Shown here: piece after piece, positions 38,807 through 50,940 of the stretch | How positions within the stretch are numbered: position 1 is the stretch's first letter | Layout: each line of letters starts with the position of its first letter | Origin: Trichoplax adhaerens | Taxonomy: Eukaryota > Placozoa > Uniplacotomia > Trichoplacea > Trichoplacidae | Length of the DNA: 64,000 bases | Assembly: GCF_000150275.1 (NCBI RefSeq) | Contig: NW_002060943.1 | Location: 2,911,054-2,975,053, forward strand | Direction of reading: 5' to 3' | Notes under the pieces: generated by a model | Told to the model about the DNA's origin: nothing | Database searches by the model: none | Seen by the model: only the letters and a program-made list of their open reading frames with translations | Program-made: the position numbers and the translations under genes

Positions 38807-41800
38807 ATGGCAATTAGCCCTCAACGAGGTGGAAGGATTTCAGCTGGTGTTGCTGTGATGTCCTTGGTTGGATTGGCGTTATCCGTTTATGCCTTGCATG
38901 TTGAGACAACAAAGGAAAGTAACAAAAACTACAAGGCGTTTTGTGATTTTGGTGCATCCATCAGTTGTTCCAAAGTTTTCACCTCTAAGTAAGTACCCAC
39001 TATTCAAAATCGACATAATACTTCACCAATATTATTGTAGCATGAATTTACTTGGCATTTCATAAATGTCGGTATTCGTCATGGCCAAGATTGGATGCTA
39101 CATTGATACATGTCCGATGGGACTAGCATTCATGGTCCATTCGACAATGACGAGTCAACTGCATCCTCTTGATAGTATCCGATCAAGATTCAATTAAAAT
39201 CGACATCCGACTAGGTTTTACACCTTCTACAACAAGCTATAAATACTAGGAAAAAGGGTTGCATTCTACCAATGCTGCCGCAACAGCTGTTTACTTGATA
39301 TCGATCCCTTCACGGATGTCAGTCTTACTATGGACTAGACAGTGCACAATGAAGGATATCATTTTGATGGTATTCCTATTCCATATTCTACCAAAATTTC
39401 AATACCTACTTTCGATTAAATTCTACCCGGTCCATATTACACTAACAATTGTAGTAAAGTAGGTTGTATTAATCTATCACCGCTAAAATACACCTATGGA
39501 TAGTGTAGACTAACTGTCAGCGAAATAATCACAGCATTCTAGGACTACTGTACAGCACTCCATCCCTACCTATCTAATATTGGCCAGCAATTTCACTGAT
39601 ACAGTACGGTAGTTATGAAATTTTCCTTTCCGATAGCGACCTTGGATAGCGATCCAACAAGTCAAAATAAATTTTGTGTTACTAATTTTGAATGATTCAC
39701 CGCTTGCTTGTCATTAAGAGTCATAATATTCATTCGGCGGTAAATGGGTACAGTAAGTAATCAATCAATCGGTAAAATACGGCTAGGTTGCTTTAGCAAT
39801 ATTGCACGCTGTCATTACAAATATATTGTACAACGGCATTATGGACAAGGCAATAAGTAAACTGCAATTGGTGGTGAATCTTTCAATATCCTATACCATG
39901 AAGAAGACGCAGTCTTGATAAACTTCTGTAAGGTGGTATTCATTTCACTCTATTTTTCCATCACGGTAGTAAATAGAGATGGCTTAATGGTTAATATCAT
40001 TGATGATCGGTATTAACCCTTCATAATAAGTAATAAAAAGCTAAAATAGTGAATAACATAATTAAAACTGTAAGTTGGCCAACAGCGATCTACGACAATA
40101 GGATATTATCCCAATAACTCTGTAATTACAACAATAGATGTCAATTTATTACATGTATCTAAACACATTCAAAGTAGCCAATATCTCTCTCGTTATATTT
40201 AATCATCGTACATTATTATAACCTATTCATTGCACACTAAAACAAACGAAAAGATTTATAAGCAATGATTTCACGGTTGATGATATTTTTGTCTAGCCAG
40301 GGATGCTACTATCTTTTCTATGTTTTCCTATCAACTATCACCTTTCTTTTGTTCTGCCATTGAGTCATCGGTTTTGCTTAGTAAATTCACCGCAATTTAT
40401 TTTACATCTGTGCCATCTGTGTTTGTAAAGACATTAATTCTCCCGTTCAAAATGTTTCTAGCATGAATTTACTCATCAAAATAACCAAAGTTCCTATAAA
40501 GTAGGTCTAGCAATTAGCATAGTCACAATTAAGCACGAAAAAAAAATCTTGGCGGTGTTTGTCATCTTGCAAAGTAGCACCGATAACAATATTGATTTTG
40601 GAAATGCGATCCCTTTGTTGATAGATATTAATCACAATCCAAAATTAGCCTGCATGTAATATTAATATACGGTCATAACGAAACAATATACAATATGTAC
40701 AGGATAAAACTGGTACGTACTTTTTAGAGTCCAAAGAATAAATGAGACGATATTGCTATGTTTGCTAAATTCAATAACGTACGGTAAAAGTTTGGCATTC
40801 CATAAGCATAAAATTGACTGCACATTATAGGTGTATCTGCAGTTTCACTCGAATAGAAAGAAATTAATGGCTAACCTAGATGCCCCGTATTTAATGTCTT
40901 ATAGCCACATTAAATTCTACTTTAATTATTAATAATAGCCCTTTGAAAAATTGATAGCAAATTCGGTTAAGAATTATGGATATTGTGTAGGTAGCTAGTA
41001 GTAGTAACATTGTATTATATGGAATGTCAATGGATATTGTCATAATCTCGGATCAATTTAGTTATCCAGCATTAATAATTAGTTTCCAATATCCTCTGTA
41101 GACAACTGTATTCGAGATGGCGCGTGGACGCATTTCTACATGACGATATATCATAAACATCAAGCACAATAAAAGGCCACAGATAACTTAAACAATAGCC
41201 AAATAGTTGTTTAATCTTCTTACAATCGTTAATTTTTGGACTTTCTACTATGACACTATTCCTGTATTACAATAATTTGCATTTTAAGCAATAAAGCAAC
41301 AATTATGCAAAACAGATTGACATAATTACTTCTGACACTGAAGTAGGCGCAATATTTCAACACCTTAAAATATAATGGGTTTCTATAACATACTGTGGCA
41401 GATTAAGATGTATAAAATAAGAGTGCTCAGTATTTATACTTTTGACTTTGTAACCATAAAGCTAATTTTATTCCCTTGTCTTTATTTTCTAAGATACGGC
41501 AAAGGATTCGGTTTAATCGCTCCTATTTTTGGTCAGCATAGCTCCTTAAATCAGCCTAATAGCATTTATGGAATAATTTTCTATTGCATACAAATATGTC
41601 TTGGTAAGGAGTGAATTAGCATTTTTCGTAAAAGTTAGCTTTATTAACATTCATTTATACTGCAAAATAAACTTACATATATTCGGACGTAGCTGACAAT
41701 TCACTAAATACTAAACAATGCATTCTTTTTTTGTATTTAATTCCCTATATGTATACAAACTGGTACTGGTGGCGGTTAGCCTTTCATCATACTTTAAAGA

Positions 41801-41997
41801 TTACAAGAATCGTTCTAGCAATGTCATTGCTATCGTGTATTGGATCCTTTTATCTAGCGTTTGTTTTAACATTTGTTCTACACGATTTTTGTCTGGTGTG
41901 TGTTTCAACATATATTGTCAATGCGGTAGTATCCTTTTTAAATTTTAAACGCATGAGCATTGCTAGACGTCTGGAGCTAGCAAAAAAGAAAGCGTAA
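38807..41997 (+). CDS. VKORC1L1: Vitamin K epoxide reductase (VKORC1-like), complete, 3 exons
   Basis: ER membrane enzyme that reduces vitamin K epoxide/quinone using thiol electrons, supporting gamma-carboxylation or antioxidant quinone cycling. Exons 38807-38988, 41494-41603 and 41780-41997 join in phase to 169 residues, close to the human paralogues. Seen: TM1 (about 12-30) ending S-V-Y-A-L-H-V-E; loop cysteines C46 and C54 ([11 protein letters not shown]); the F-G-L and L-N-Q-P-N-S-I-Y-G block; and redox C135-L-V-C138 followed by T-Y-I. The T-Y-A anticoagulant-contact motif of vertebrates is thus T-Y-I here. The protein ends K-K-K-A, a KKxx-type ER retrieval signal. I take the ATG at 38807; the frame upstream has only a TTG. 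Intron 1 is 2.5 kb and holds protein-like fragments broken by stops (39.1-40.0 kb), not assignable. VKORC1 versus VKORC1L1 cannot be settled. Confidence 0.95.
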
Positions 41998-42816
41998 CCC
42001 TTCGCTCTAATTAAATCTGATACATTCAACAAATGCCTAAGATATTTATTGTAACTAACATGTGAACTGGGTAAGAGATATATACTGTATTACCAACGAT
42101 AGATTATCATGAATATTAGGAAGAAATTAATATATATGCTCATTATTATAGTTCTAGCGCGTCCGAATATATATTATTATTTATTATTAAAACAAATTCT
42201 TACTTTTCAGATTTTTAAGCCAAAATAGTACTGTTTCGTTTTATTTGCGTTTAAATCTCAACTTACGTAATAATGCTGTATTGTCGTATACGTAGAAATA
42301 ATAAAGTGCCCAGTAAACAAGATTATGCACCGCGTAGAACATATTATAAATTATTCAACAGTCTACTGAATTTATTTACTGAATAACAGAACTCGCATCC
42401 CTGAGCTAATGCCACGTCAGCAGCTTAGAAACGATTTGTCAAATTGATCACAACTTTATAACACCTACGTAAACAAAAGAAAATGAAGACTTGCTACAAT
42501 GCTTTCGTAGTCGTTATCTGATGGCTAAGTAGACATGCATATAGTAAATAAAATATTCAGCCGGTTGTACTAGGAATCTACATGTGACTGATGGCTAATT
42601 ACATAGCATGCATATTACAGGTAACAATTTGTACACATGTATTCGCTTACGTTTCTCACTTATCCACATATGCATAATATTATTACAATTAGCAACGTTA
42701 AATCCCTAGTAACTCAATTCTAACAGTTCTAGTTGATTCTACGTACATACAATATCTAACATTTTTAAAATAGATCTTGGGTAGTTCAAGTTAGCATCGA
42801 TATCAACCAAGAATGG
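41998..42816. other. Convergent intergenic region VKOR/GPN3
   Basis: The 3' ends of VKOR (+) and GPN3 (-) face each other across 0.8 kb of AT-rich DNA. Nothing else is recognised. Confidence 0.6.
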
Positions 42817-44987
42817 TCATTGATTATCCGCGTCTTCATCATCGGCATCCTTTGTTGCACCGTGACCAATGAGATATCCAACATTTTAAATAGATGAAAT
42901 AAGCAATTAGCAGTTTCGTCAAAAAATTGAATATATCATAGAAGTGATTATGGAATGAAAAGACGAAGTATAATTGTCTACCTGATTTGTAAATTCTCTA
43001 TCTTCATCGTATTGAATTGCTGTATCAATTTGATACATGATGGCTTCAACCGAATCTTCCGAATTAAAATTTAGAGCCAGAAACTTAACAAGGCTATAAT
43101 CTTCTATCTACAAGCATAAGAAAAATATTAGAAGTATAGGGTCGAAAAGGTTACGAACATTAATGTCATTCTAATTCGGTCAACTTTTGGATAATCTACT
43201 CAGTACAGTATGTAATAATTATTAAAATTGACATAGAAATTGTTAAATTAGAGCACAATAAACGGTGTTGTGCATATTTTGCAAAAATGTCACCACAACA
43301 GTTCTATAATTATATTATACCATTCGAGATATCATTGAATTCAATTTATGAAATTTCTTTCCTCGAAGTTGATCCAGTTCGTCAGCCAAAGACTCGCAAT
43401 CAGCATTCAGATATCTAACAAAAGATTGCAATAAGTTTATATTTAGTGCATTACTGCATACAGCCACAATTCTTTGTATAAGTATATGCACAATCAATTA
43501 ATCAGAGTTACTCAAATAATGTACTTCAACTTTCGTACATCTAAATTGTCTAATCAATGCAACATATTTTTTACTTTGCTAAAGCTATTAATAACTGCAT
43601 TCATGAAGGTTAAAATTATTGCATTATATCGGCTACAGAAAATACAATACCTCTCAATATTTTCCTTATCACCAGGACCTATCAAATCCATTTTTGACAT
43701 AATGTTAACATGGGGAAGTTCTAAATTGACCATGCAAGACAATGCTGACATTGTACCGGAAATAAATTTTGGAGCATCTATCATGAATTGGGAGTCAACC
43801 AGGTAAACAGCACAAGGTCGAATGTCCCACTTTTGTAAATGGTCAATTAAAGTTTTCATAATAGGGAAGTGTGTATAGAGCTCAATTTGACCTACATCAA
43901 TTTATTAATAAAATAGACAATCGGTAGCCATTGAAAATGGCCGTAGAAAGAGAAAATACGCACTAATTTATTCTTGCGCCTATACGTGCAAGCAGAAATA
44001 TCCTCTAAATATCACACAGTGTACGTCAAAGCATCATTGACCAACCTGGACAATCAAATAGAAAATAATCGTCTTCTACGTAGCCCAATTTTTCTTCTAG
44101 CCAATTTAAGTTATTTAATAAATATCTAAGACAGAAATATGTTTATAATCCATTACATGAGCTGGAATACTATATACTGTATATGCCTGTTATAATTTGG
44201 CTATCAAGTTCTTTTGTTATCCAACCGTATTTAATAAGGCATGACTATACGAGACTCCATAAAATACAGGACAGTAGGTAGCAGAATCTGTCTGAAATCA
44301 TAACTATCTTTAATTATTAAATATCGAATCACTATTGCAGTGAACCTACTCCATGCAAAAGACTAGTCCGCCATTGGGGCCTAAGCGGAGATCTGGATCA
44401 TCCATAACATCATCCACTTGTATTAGCTCACGAATATCTGCGTAGGACAATTTTACGATTGCAATATGACAATAAATTAGGAGTAGACGAATCATTTGTA
44501 GCATGCAGTATAGTAAGTCAATCTTTAATTACTTTTTCTTACCTGCTATCACTGGATAATCGAAATATTCAGCCGCAGGATCTAAATTGACCACATAAAT
44601 TGAGCGTTTGATATTCTCACAATGTTTGACCATGTTACTACAGTAGGTAGACTGAAAGCAAGTTGTAATATCATCGTTAGTAACAGCCAATACACACCAA
44701 CACAATAATGAGCAACACTAATGTAATTTAGTCATTTGGTATCCTAAGATAGTATACATAACTCTAGAATGAGATAGTTGGTGTTTAGTTCTTGAAATAT
44801 AAAGAAGTTGTCAACTCTGCATACGATTACGAGCTTATATGCTTCCGGAATCTATCATTACAATACCTGCTGGTATCTACGTATCACATCTACTTACTGT
44901 ACACCAAAGTAAAAATCAACTTTAACCATCTCTTCATCTTACCTTGCCGCTACCCGCTGGTCCCATAACCAGTTGTGCATAGCGCAT
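42817..44987 (-). CDS. GPN3: GPN-loop GTPase 3, complete, 8 exons
   Basis: Essential cytoplasmic GTPase that helps assemble RNA polymerase II and bring it to the nucleus, acting with GPN1. Exons in transcript order: 44987-44943, 44651-44543, 44437-44350, 44125-44046, 43891-43651, 43414-43321, 43107-42982, 42849-42817. Phases chain to 271 residues (human about 284). Motifs: P-loop GPAGSGKS (9-16); switch region [11 protein letters not shown]; the diagnostic G71-P-N73 insertion; [11 protein letters not shown] as G3; the MSKMDL block as the NKxD-like G4 (S-K-M-D). The acidic C-terminus (D-A-D-D-E-D-A-D) is shorter than in vertebrates, and the last acceptor (caacaaag) lacks a good pyrimidine tract, so the final 10 residues are the least certain. 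It is divergently arranged with the D-amino-acid oxidase gene. Confidence 0.96.
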
Positions 44988-45747
44988 TTTTAACTACTCG
45001 TGCGTTGATGTGTTCGTGTGTAATTAATAAGAAAAGATTCTTTTGCTTCTATAATCCAATACCACTGATTTCAATCAATCAGTCATCAGAATTCGGCGCA
45101 GAATAGCACTGCCTTTCACTATTTGCAATACTCTACTGTACAGTTCGCAAAGGAACGACCTATCCGCATCACAATGACGCCACGGAGAGTATTAACGTAC
45201 AAATGATGCTGTCTATCGACTAGATCAATCGAAATTGATTCACTAATCCCCTACAACGAAGTCGGACAGAATGAGCGTTGGCAATAATTGGAGTTTTAAC
45301 CTAAATCATCCAAAGCCTAGCTGGAATCTGTGGCGACCTTGGTGTTCGTTCGTTTAGTTAACTTCAACGAAGAACGTACAGTGTATAGTACTGTACAGAT
45401 CTACAGTACAGCGTACTGTACATTGCAGCAGATTTTTGCGTGCATTAAACCTGTCATGCTTGTCATTCAACTCATCGACTACCAATACAAGGTCTTTTTT
45501 TACTAGTCTATAGGCAAGGTAAATAGGTTCTCTCTAGTCTACCCGATGTTACGGCCAGTCTTATTCTAGTAAAGAAGTGTCTAAAGGGTGACAGTTACTT
45601 TACACAGTAAAAAATAGCATTTTCTACACTATTTTCAATATTGCCTCAGATAGAAACCACCCAAATTGCCTTGCAGGCGATTAATCATTTCATCTACCGG
45701 GTCCATCAAGGCGTAAACAGTTTGCTTGATCGATCTTATCCTTAGCC
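44988..45747. promoter_or_regulatory. Divergent promoter region GPN3/DAO with TACTGTAC palindromes
   Basis: Start codons of GPN3 (-) and DAO (+) are 760 bp apart, so both promoters must lie here unless one has a distant 5' exon. The segment 45376-45425 contains several abutting TACTGTAC/GTACAGTA words, the same motif that fills the PSPH/VKOR interval. No clear TATA box is called. Confidence 0.5.
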
Positions 45748-48700
45748 ATGGCCAATACGAAGAAGGTTTGTGTAGTTGGTGCAGGAGTAGTTGGGCTGTC
45801 TACTGCTTATTGCTTAGCTAATTGCGGTGGGAATATCGAGGTGACAGTCATTGCAGAAAAATTCTCTCCTAATACAACTGGAGATGGTGCTGCTGGTAAA
45901 TGGTATCCTTCTCATCTCAGTCAAACACCAGAAATCGATCAAAGGTTAACCGATAGTCAAGCTATGCATCCGTAATATTTCATAGCAATCGTCCTTGCTC
46001 TGTTCCTATCTAATGTACTGCACAGTACTGTAATAGCTCAAAGAGTAGCTGAATCAGGCGCTAATATTTCGCGAGCTGTAATGGCCTGCTACGATGATGT
46101 CATATTTCAGAGGAATAATCTGATTTTATAAACGTAATTGTACAATTAGAAAATATTGACAGAAAAATGAATGTTGAGCATACACCTTCTACCATAAGTT
46201 AGGATTATAACGCATCAAACTCTAAGCTTTGACCACCAGGATGGAAATGATTCACATACAGATGTCTATCTCTCCCCGATAATTTTATGTAAACAAACAT
46301 TCACTTGCGAGCTCTCTCCTCACGCTGCATCAAGCCCAACAGTCTTCATCTAAATAAATTAGTTGGTTTCTGAATAGCTTATCATCACTGCTATCCATTC
46401 TGCTAATAATTTATGTATTTATAACAGATATTGCTGCAGTAGAGGAACATCACTTCCAATTTATTAGATAACTACAATTTATCAACGAAATACCATCTAC
46501 ACTAGAGACCCTCTATCAGAGAGGGTCTCTAATCTACATGTTTTAGCCATTGTTTGTGTATTCGATTGAATATTAATTCTCTTCGCTTATCATATCAATA
46601 ACTACACCGATCAATAGCCATTGTAAATTAGCGTCTATTTTGAATGATTTTAGTTCACTTTTACTAAATTTCTTTTAAGAATTCCCGCAATATATTTTGA
46701 TACGCAGCCTTCAATTTTGCTGCTATACACTATCTGGTAAATTGTGTTGCCACAATGCAATGTTAACTACTTTTCAATAGCAGATTTCGATTCTAGGATT
46801 GTATTAGTAGTAAATTTAAGATCACCAAGATATTTGATGGTAAAATTAAATTACATCTAATTCAATCTCTTATATTAGCAGTGTTGTTTCATTTAGCTTG
46901 CATCTAGTTTTCGAACGAGGATTGCTTACATGACTTAGTTATCATCTTCCACAGTGCTTATGTTTTAAGTGTCTTCAGACTATTCTCAGCGCACATTAAG
47001 AAAATATACGAGTCAGCTAATTTTTCGCTTTATAAAACAGCGATCATCTGAGAATGTTACTGTCGATTTTTATAGAATCGAAACAGTATCAAAATAGAAT
47101 AAATTAAGTTAATAAACTCGGCTGTTGTCTAGTGTCCAGTATATCGGTTATTTTGAGCGCTGTATGAGTTTCCACGACATCTATTATGCTTTACACAGAT
47201 ATTGGTCTAATCATGGTAATAACATAGGTCTAATTAATGATAGTACTAAACTTTTACGTAAATGCAATAGTTAGAAGTGATATCTGTATATTTTCCATAC
47301 AGCACAGTACTGCAGGACCACTACTAATTTTAGTGAGCTATCACGTCAGCAGTTTAGGATTTCATATTGCTGAACTTTCGTATCTACTGCAAGCAAAGCG
47401 CCCTTCAAATGATTGATCACGAGCTGTGTATGCCACAAATGACATTTGACTTGGGCGCTCTGCTTCAGATTTGTAAACGTTGATGGTTTCATAACAAGCC
47501 TATAGAGACACAAATAGTTTACTTGATCGATCTTATCCTTAGCCATGTCCAATACCAAGAAGATTTTCGTAGTCAGTGCCGGAATAGTTGGGCTACCTAC
47601 GGGCTTATTACTTTAGCCAATTGCGGTGCAAACATCGAGGTAACAGTCAGTCATTGCTGAAAAATTCGCTCCATATACAACTGCAGATGGTGCTGCTGGT
47701 AAATGGCACCCGTCTCATTTAGTCAAACACCAGAAATCGATCAAAGATAAACCGATAGTGAAACTACACATCCGTTTTTTCCAATGCAATTCCCTCTTGC
47801 TCTATTTAATGCACTGTATTATTGGAGAAGGTAGCTGAATTAGGTGCTAATACTATACGTTGCATGCCGTGATCAGCCGGTATAGACGCTGACTTGCTTT
47901 GATAAAGTTTTGATTCGATTTTCTAAAATTGCATAGTATACGTCCACGTTGATTATTATTAGCAGAGACGAGTAAGTTAACATGCACCTCCCACCGTTTT
48001 GATTCGATTTTCTATAATTGCATCGTATACGTCCATGTCGATTATTATTAACAGAGAAGAGGAGGTCAACGTGCACTTCCCACCATATTAATTAGGACCA
48101 CAAAGTATCAATCATTTCAACTTTTTTACTACCGGTATATAGAAGTGATACAGTACTATAAAATTCACATTAGTTCGAGTATACGAACATCACACTCTGT
48201 ACACCAGTTATTATTTTTACGCAAACATCCGCCAATCTTCACTTATGGGCTATTTGTTTATGGCCAGATCAAGCCCATCAGTATACTGAGCTTGATCTAC
48301 TCCATATAAGTCGATTAATTATAATTATTCAATAAGTTATCTCCAGTGAAAGATCCCTCTATCATTGCTGATATGACTTCTGCTAAGGAATTACGCATTA
48401 ATGCATTCTAAATGTTATGTGTTGATTAGAAGCAGGGATATAAAGATCGCAATAACTTGTCATCACTTATTCAATTTAATACAAATTCTTTTACATTGTA
48501 TCGCTTTAGTGATTTCAATTATTCACAGTAATTTGTGAGCTTTGGAGGTATAAATAGAAGGAACAGGGTATTCAACTAGTAATAATAACAGTAAGGAATA
48601 AGCAGTATGTGATGTAGAATTGCTGGTTACGCTAAAAAACAGTACAGTAATTGTACTGTAGGTTATAGCTATTTGAACAGTTTAAATTTTTGAGTTAGCG

Positions 48701-50940
48701 GATTGTAAATCTTTGCTGTTAAAACTCATTCATTACAATCACTTTTAAAATGCAGCGTAACATTTTGCAGAATTTTCTATATGCGCGTATTTTCTTTTTG
48801 CTAGCCTCTACGAATATGGAATACGTGCATGCTAACTTGTCCTTCTGATTATTACAGGAGATGGGGCTCCATCACCTATCAATGGTTGCTCGATTTAACA
48901 TTTTCTGATTTAGCTGACTCTGTGGGTGTAAGCTTAGTTTCTGGTTACCACTTTTTTGAATATTATCCTAAGGTAAATTGGCTACGTCGATCACGATACA
49001 CAGATATCCTCGATCAATAACAGTGAAAATCGATACATCCCATAACTAATAGCCTATCTTTTATTGTATTATTAGACTATTTACAGGCATGATGCTGATA
49101 GATAGTGATAATTGAATAAAATAATACTCGTTTATCAGTATAATCATCGTTCAGACCCTAACGGTAATTACTGTACGACAGTTTGTTATAGGCTCCCTTG
49201 ATATGCAATTTGTTAAAATATGAACACAATTATTATCGTGAAGCATGATATTATGTTACTTGGTGCATAGTATAATATCGAAAAATTTTTGCTACTGTAT
49301 TTAACTTTATTCTAGCTGTATTTCTTATTATTAGATTGGTAGGTGCTAACTTTCTTAATCAATGGTGCTCATCCTTGTAGGACCCACACTGGAAGGACAT
49401 GGTACTATTTTTTCGTCGTGCAACAAACCGTGAAATTGAAAAGATTAATGAAAATGGATATTATGTTGTTAAGTATGCAGCAGAAAAAATTTATGCCTAT
49501 ACAATATTTATTATTAATATCTAAACTGAAAACTAGATTACTGTTAATCTTATGTTCGAATTGCAAAGCAATTCGCACCCTATAGCTACAATTAATCTGT
49601 TTTTTCAATTTTAAGAACTGGCTGGTTTTACACAACTTTCTTTCTCAATTGCGAAACTTACTTACCATGGCTTATGGCTAAGTATGATTAGCAGTACTTA
49701 TCGTTGCATTCCTATAATAAGATCTTGAACTAGTGCCAAAGGGTGCATCTTATTTCGGGCAGGTTTAGAAAGTTAGGTGGCAAAGTTATACAAAGACGGG
49801 TTGAAAGTTTATCTGAAGTAAGATATGACATCATAACATTCGCTAACATCTGTATCCAATTTTATCCGAAATTTTGAATGATGTTCGACTTTACTCATCT
49901 CTTTTATTCCTCGTAGCTTGGCGGAAAGTATGACTGCATTGTTAACTGCAGCGGATTAGGTTCATATCAGCTGGCCGATGATAAAAGTTTATATCCAATT
50001 TGGGGTCAGCTAGCTAGGGTAACTGCAATTAGTACTTTTGAATCGACGAATAGGCACTGCACGCGTAATTGTAACACTTTGCTTTATCTCTTCATCTATG
50101 GGATACCAAATAGGTCAATGCTCCATGGATAAAACACTTCATAAGCTTTTATTCTAAGGAGAAGAAGGATGCGTACATTATGCCTAGGTATTGACACTTA
50201 ACATTTCGTAAAAAATTTCTGTAAAGACAGCATTACCGTATACTCCACATAATTGAGCTTTTATAACTGAATTTCTTGACTAATGAAGATGCATTTGTTA
50301 CTAGGGCAACAGATGTTGTTTTAGGTATATATAACGAACCACATAGGTGGGAAAACAAAGTTGATGACGAAATTCATGAGGAAACGATGCAACGTATCTA
50401 TTCTGTTATGCCAAGCCTAAAGGTAAATTACGAAAAGTTAAGAAGCATGGTTTATATTATAAAGCTCTGTTATCTATCTGTAGTTATGTAGTAGATAGCT
50501 TATTGTGATCTGTTAACTTTGCTGCAATCTAAACGCTATATATACCAATAATTTTATGCCGTAGAACGCTAAAGTAACCTGGAAATGGTCCGGATTGCGA
50601 CCAGCTCGGCCTGCTGTACGCTTAGAAAATGATCAACTAAATGTCAATGGCAAGAAACTCCCGGTATTTTGCACTTACGTAGCATTCAATATATTTTGTG
50701 ATACTGAATAATTAAAAACTGAAATTGATATCAAATGACTAGCAGTAATTAATATTATGACTTCATTATTAATAGATCATCCATAATTACGGTCATGGAG
50801 GTTCTGGTATAACGTTGCATTTAGGCTGCGCCCTAAATGCTACGAAATTAGTTATTGAAGCTTTAGGAATGCAAAGTCCCGGCATTAACTATAGCTATAA
50901 CTTTCCACGAATCAGTCAAAACTACAGTAGCAAACTATGA
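45748..50940 (+). CDS. DAO: D-amino-acid oxidase family flavoenzyme with PTS1, 10 exons
   Basis: Peroxisomal FAD enzyme that oxidatively deaminates D-amino acids to keto acid, ammonia and H2O2. Exons: 45748-45944, 48858-48972, 49381-49472, 49616-49681, 49763-49817, 49917-50018, 50114-50187, 50305-50422, 50565-50663, 50776-50940; all phases fit, giving 360 residues. Seen: Rossmann GAGVVG (11-16); [37 protein letters not shown]; an A-Y-I-M-P segment with the active-site Tyr position; G-L-R-P-A-R-P with the carboxylate-binding Arg; and H-N-Y-G-H-G-G-S-G. It ends S-K-L, a perfect type 1 peroxisomal signal. D-P-H-W-K-D and Y-I-M-P look more like DAO than D-aspartate oxidase, but substrate preference is inference. 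Intron 1 (2.9 kb) holds a decayed copy of exon 1. Divergent from GPN3. Confidence 0.94.
46504..46530. repeat. Perfect 11-bp-stem hairpin in DAO intron 1
   Basis: AGAGACCCTCT (46504-46514), loop ATCAG, AGAGGGTCTCT (46520-46530). It is GC-richer than the surrounding DNA. Either strand could fold; function unknown. Confidence 0.85.
47505..48280 (+). pseudogene. Decayed duplicate of DAO exon 1 and flanks inside DAO intron 1
   Basis: A copy of about 45710-46350 lies 1.8 kb downstream in the same orientation. The 5' flank matches (cttgatcgatcttatcctta in both copies), as do the start codon (47545) and most of exon 1. The copy is dead. The first Gly of GxGxxG is Ser, a frameshift follows near 47600, a 4-bp duplication disrupts the frame near 47650, and the donor after 'gaaatcgatcaaag' has changed from gt to at (47757-47758). 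Similarity continues into the intron ('accgatagt', 'gtagctgaat', 'ttttaygyaaacaaacat', 'catcaagccca'). It is probably a local segmental duplication that once supplied an alternative first exon. Confidence 0.85.
47907..48085. repeat. 89-bp tandem duplication
   Basis: Units at 47907 and 47996 share 'gttttgattcgattttctaa' followed by 'attgcat.gtatacgtcca', 'gattattatta.cagaga' and 'gcacttcccacc'. It lies inside the decayed duplicate region of DAO intron 1 and is absent from the parent copy. Confidence 0.85.

Noticed and set aside
39061-40020. Protein-like fragments within VKOR intron 1
   Set aside because: Stops interrupt every frame and no family could be recognised; possibly a relic but not supportable as a gene.
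43474-43806. 110-codon plus open frame across GPN3
   Set aside because: Antisense shadow of GPN3 exons 5 and 6.
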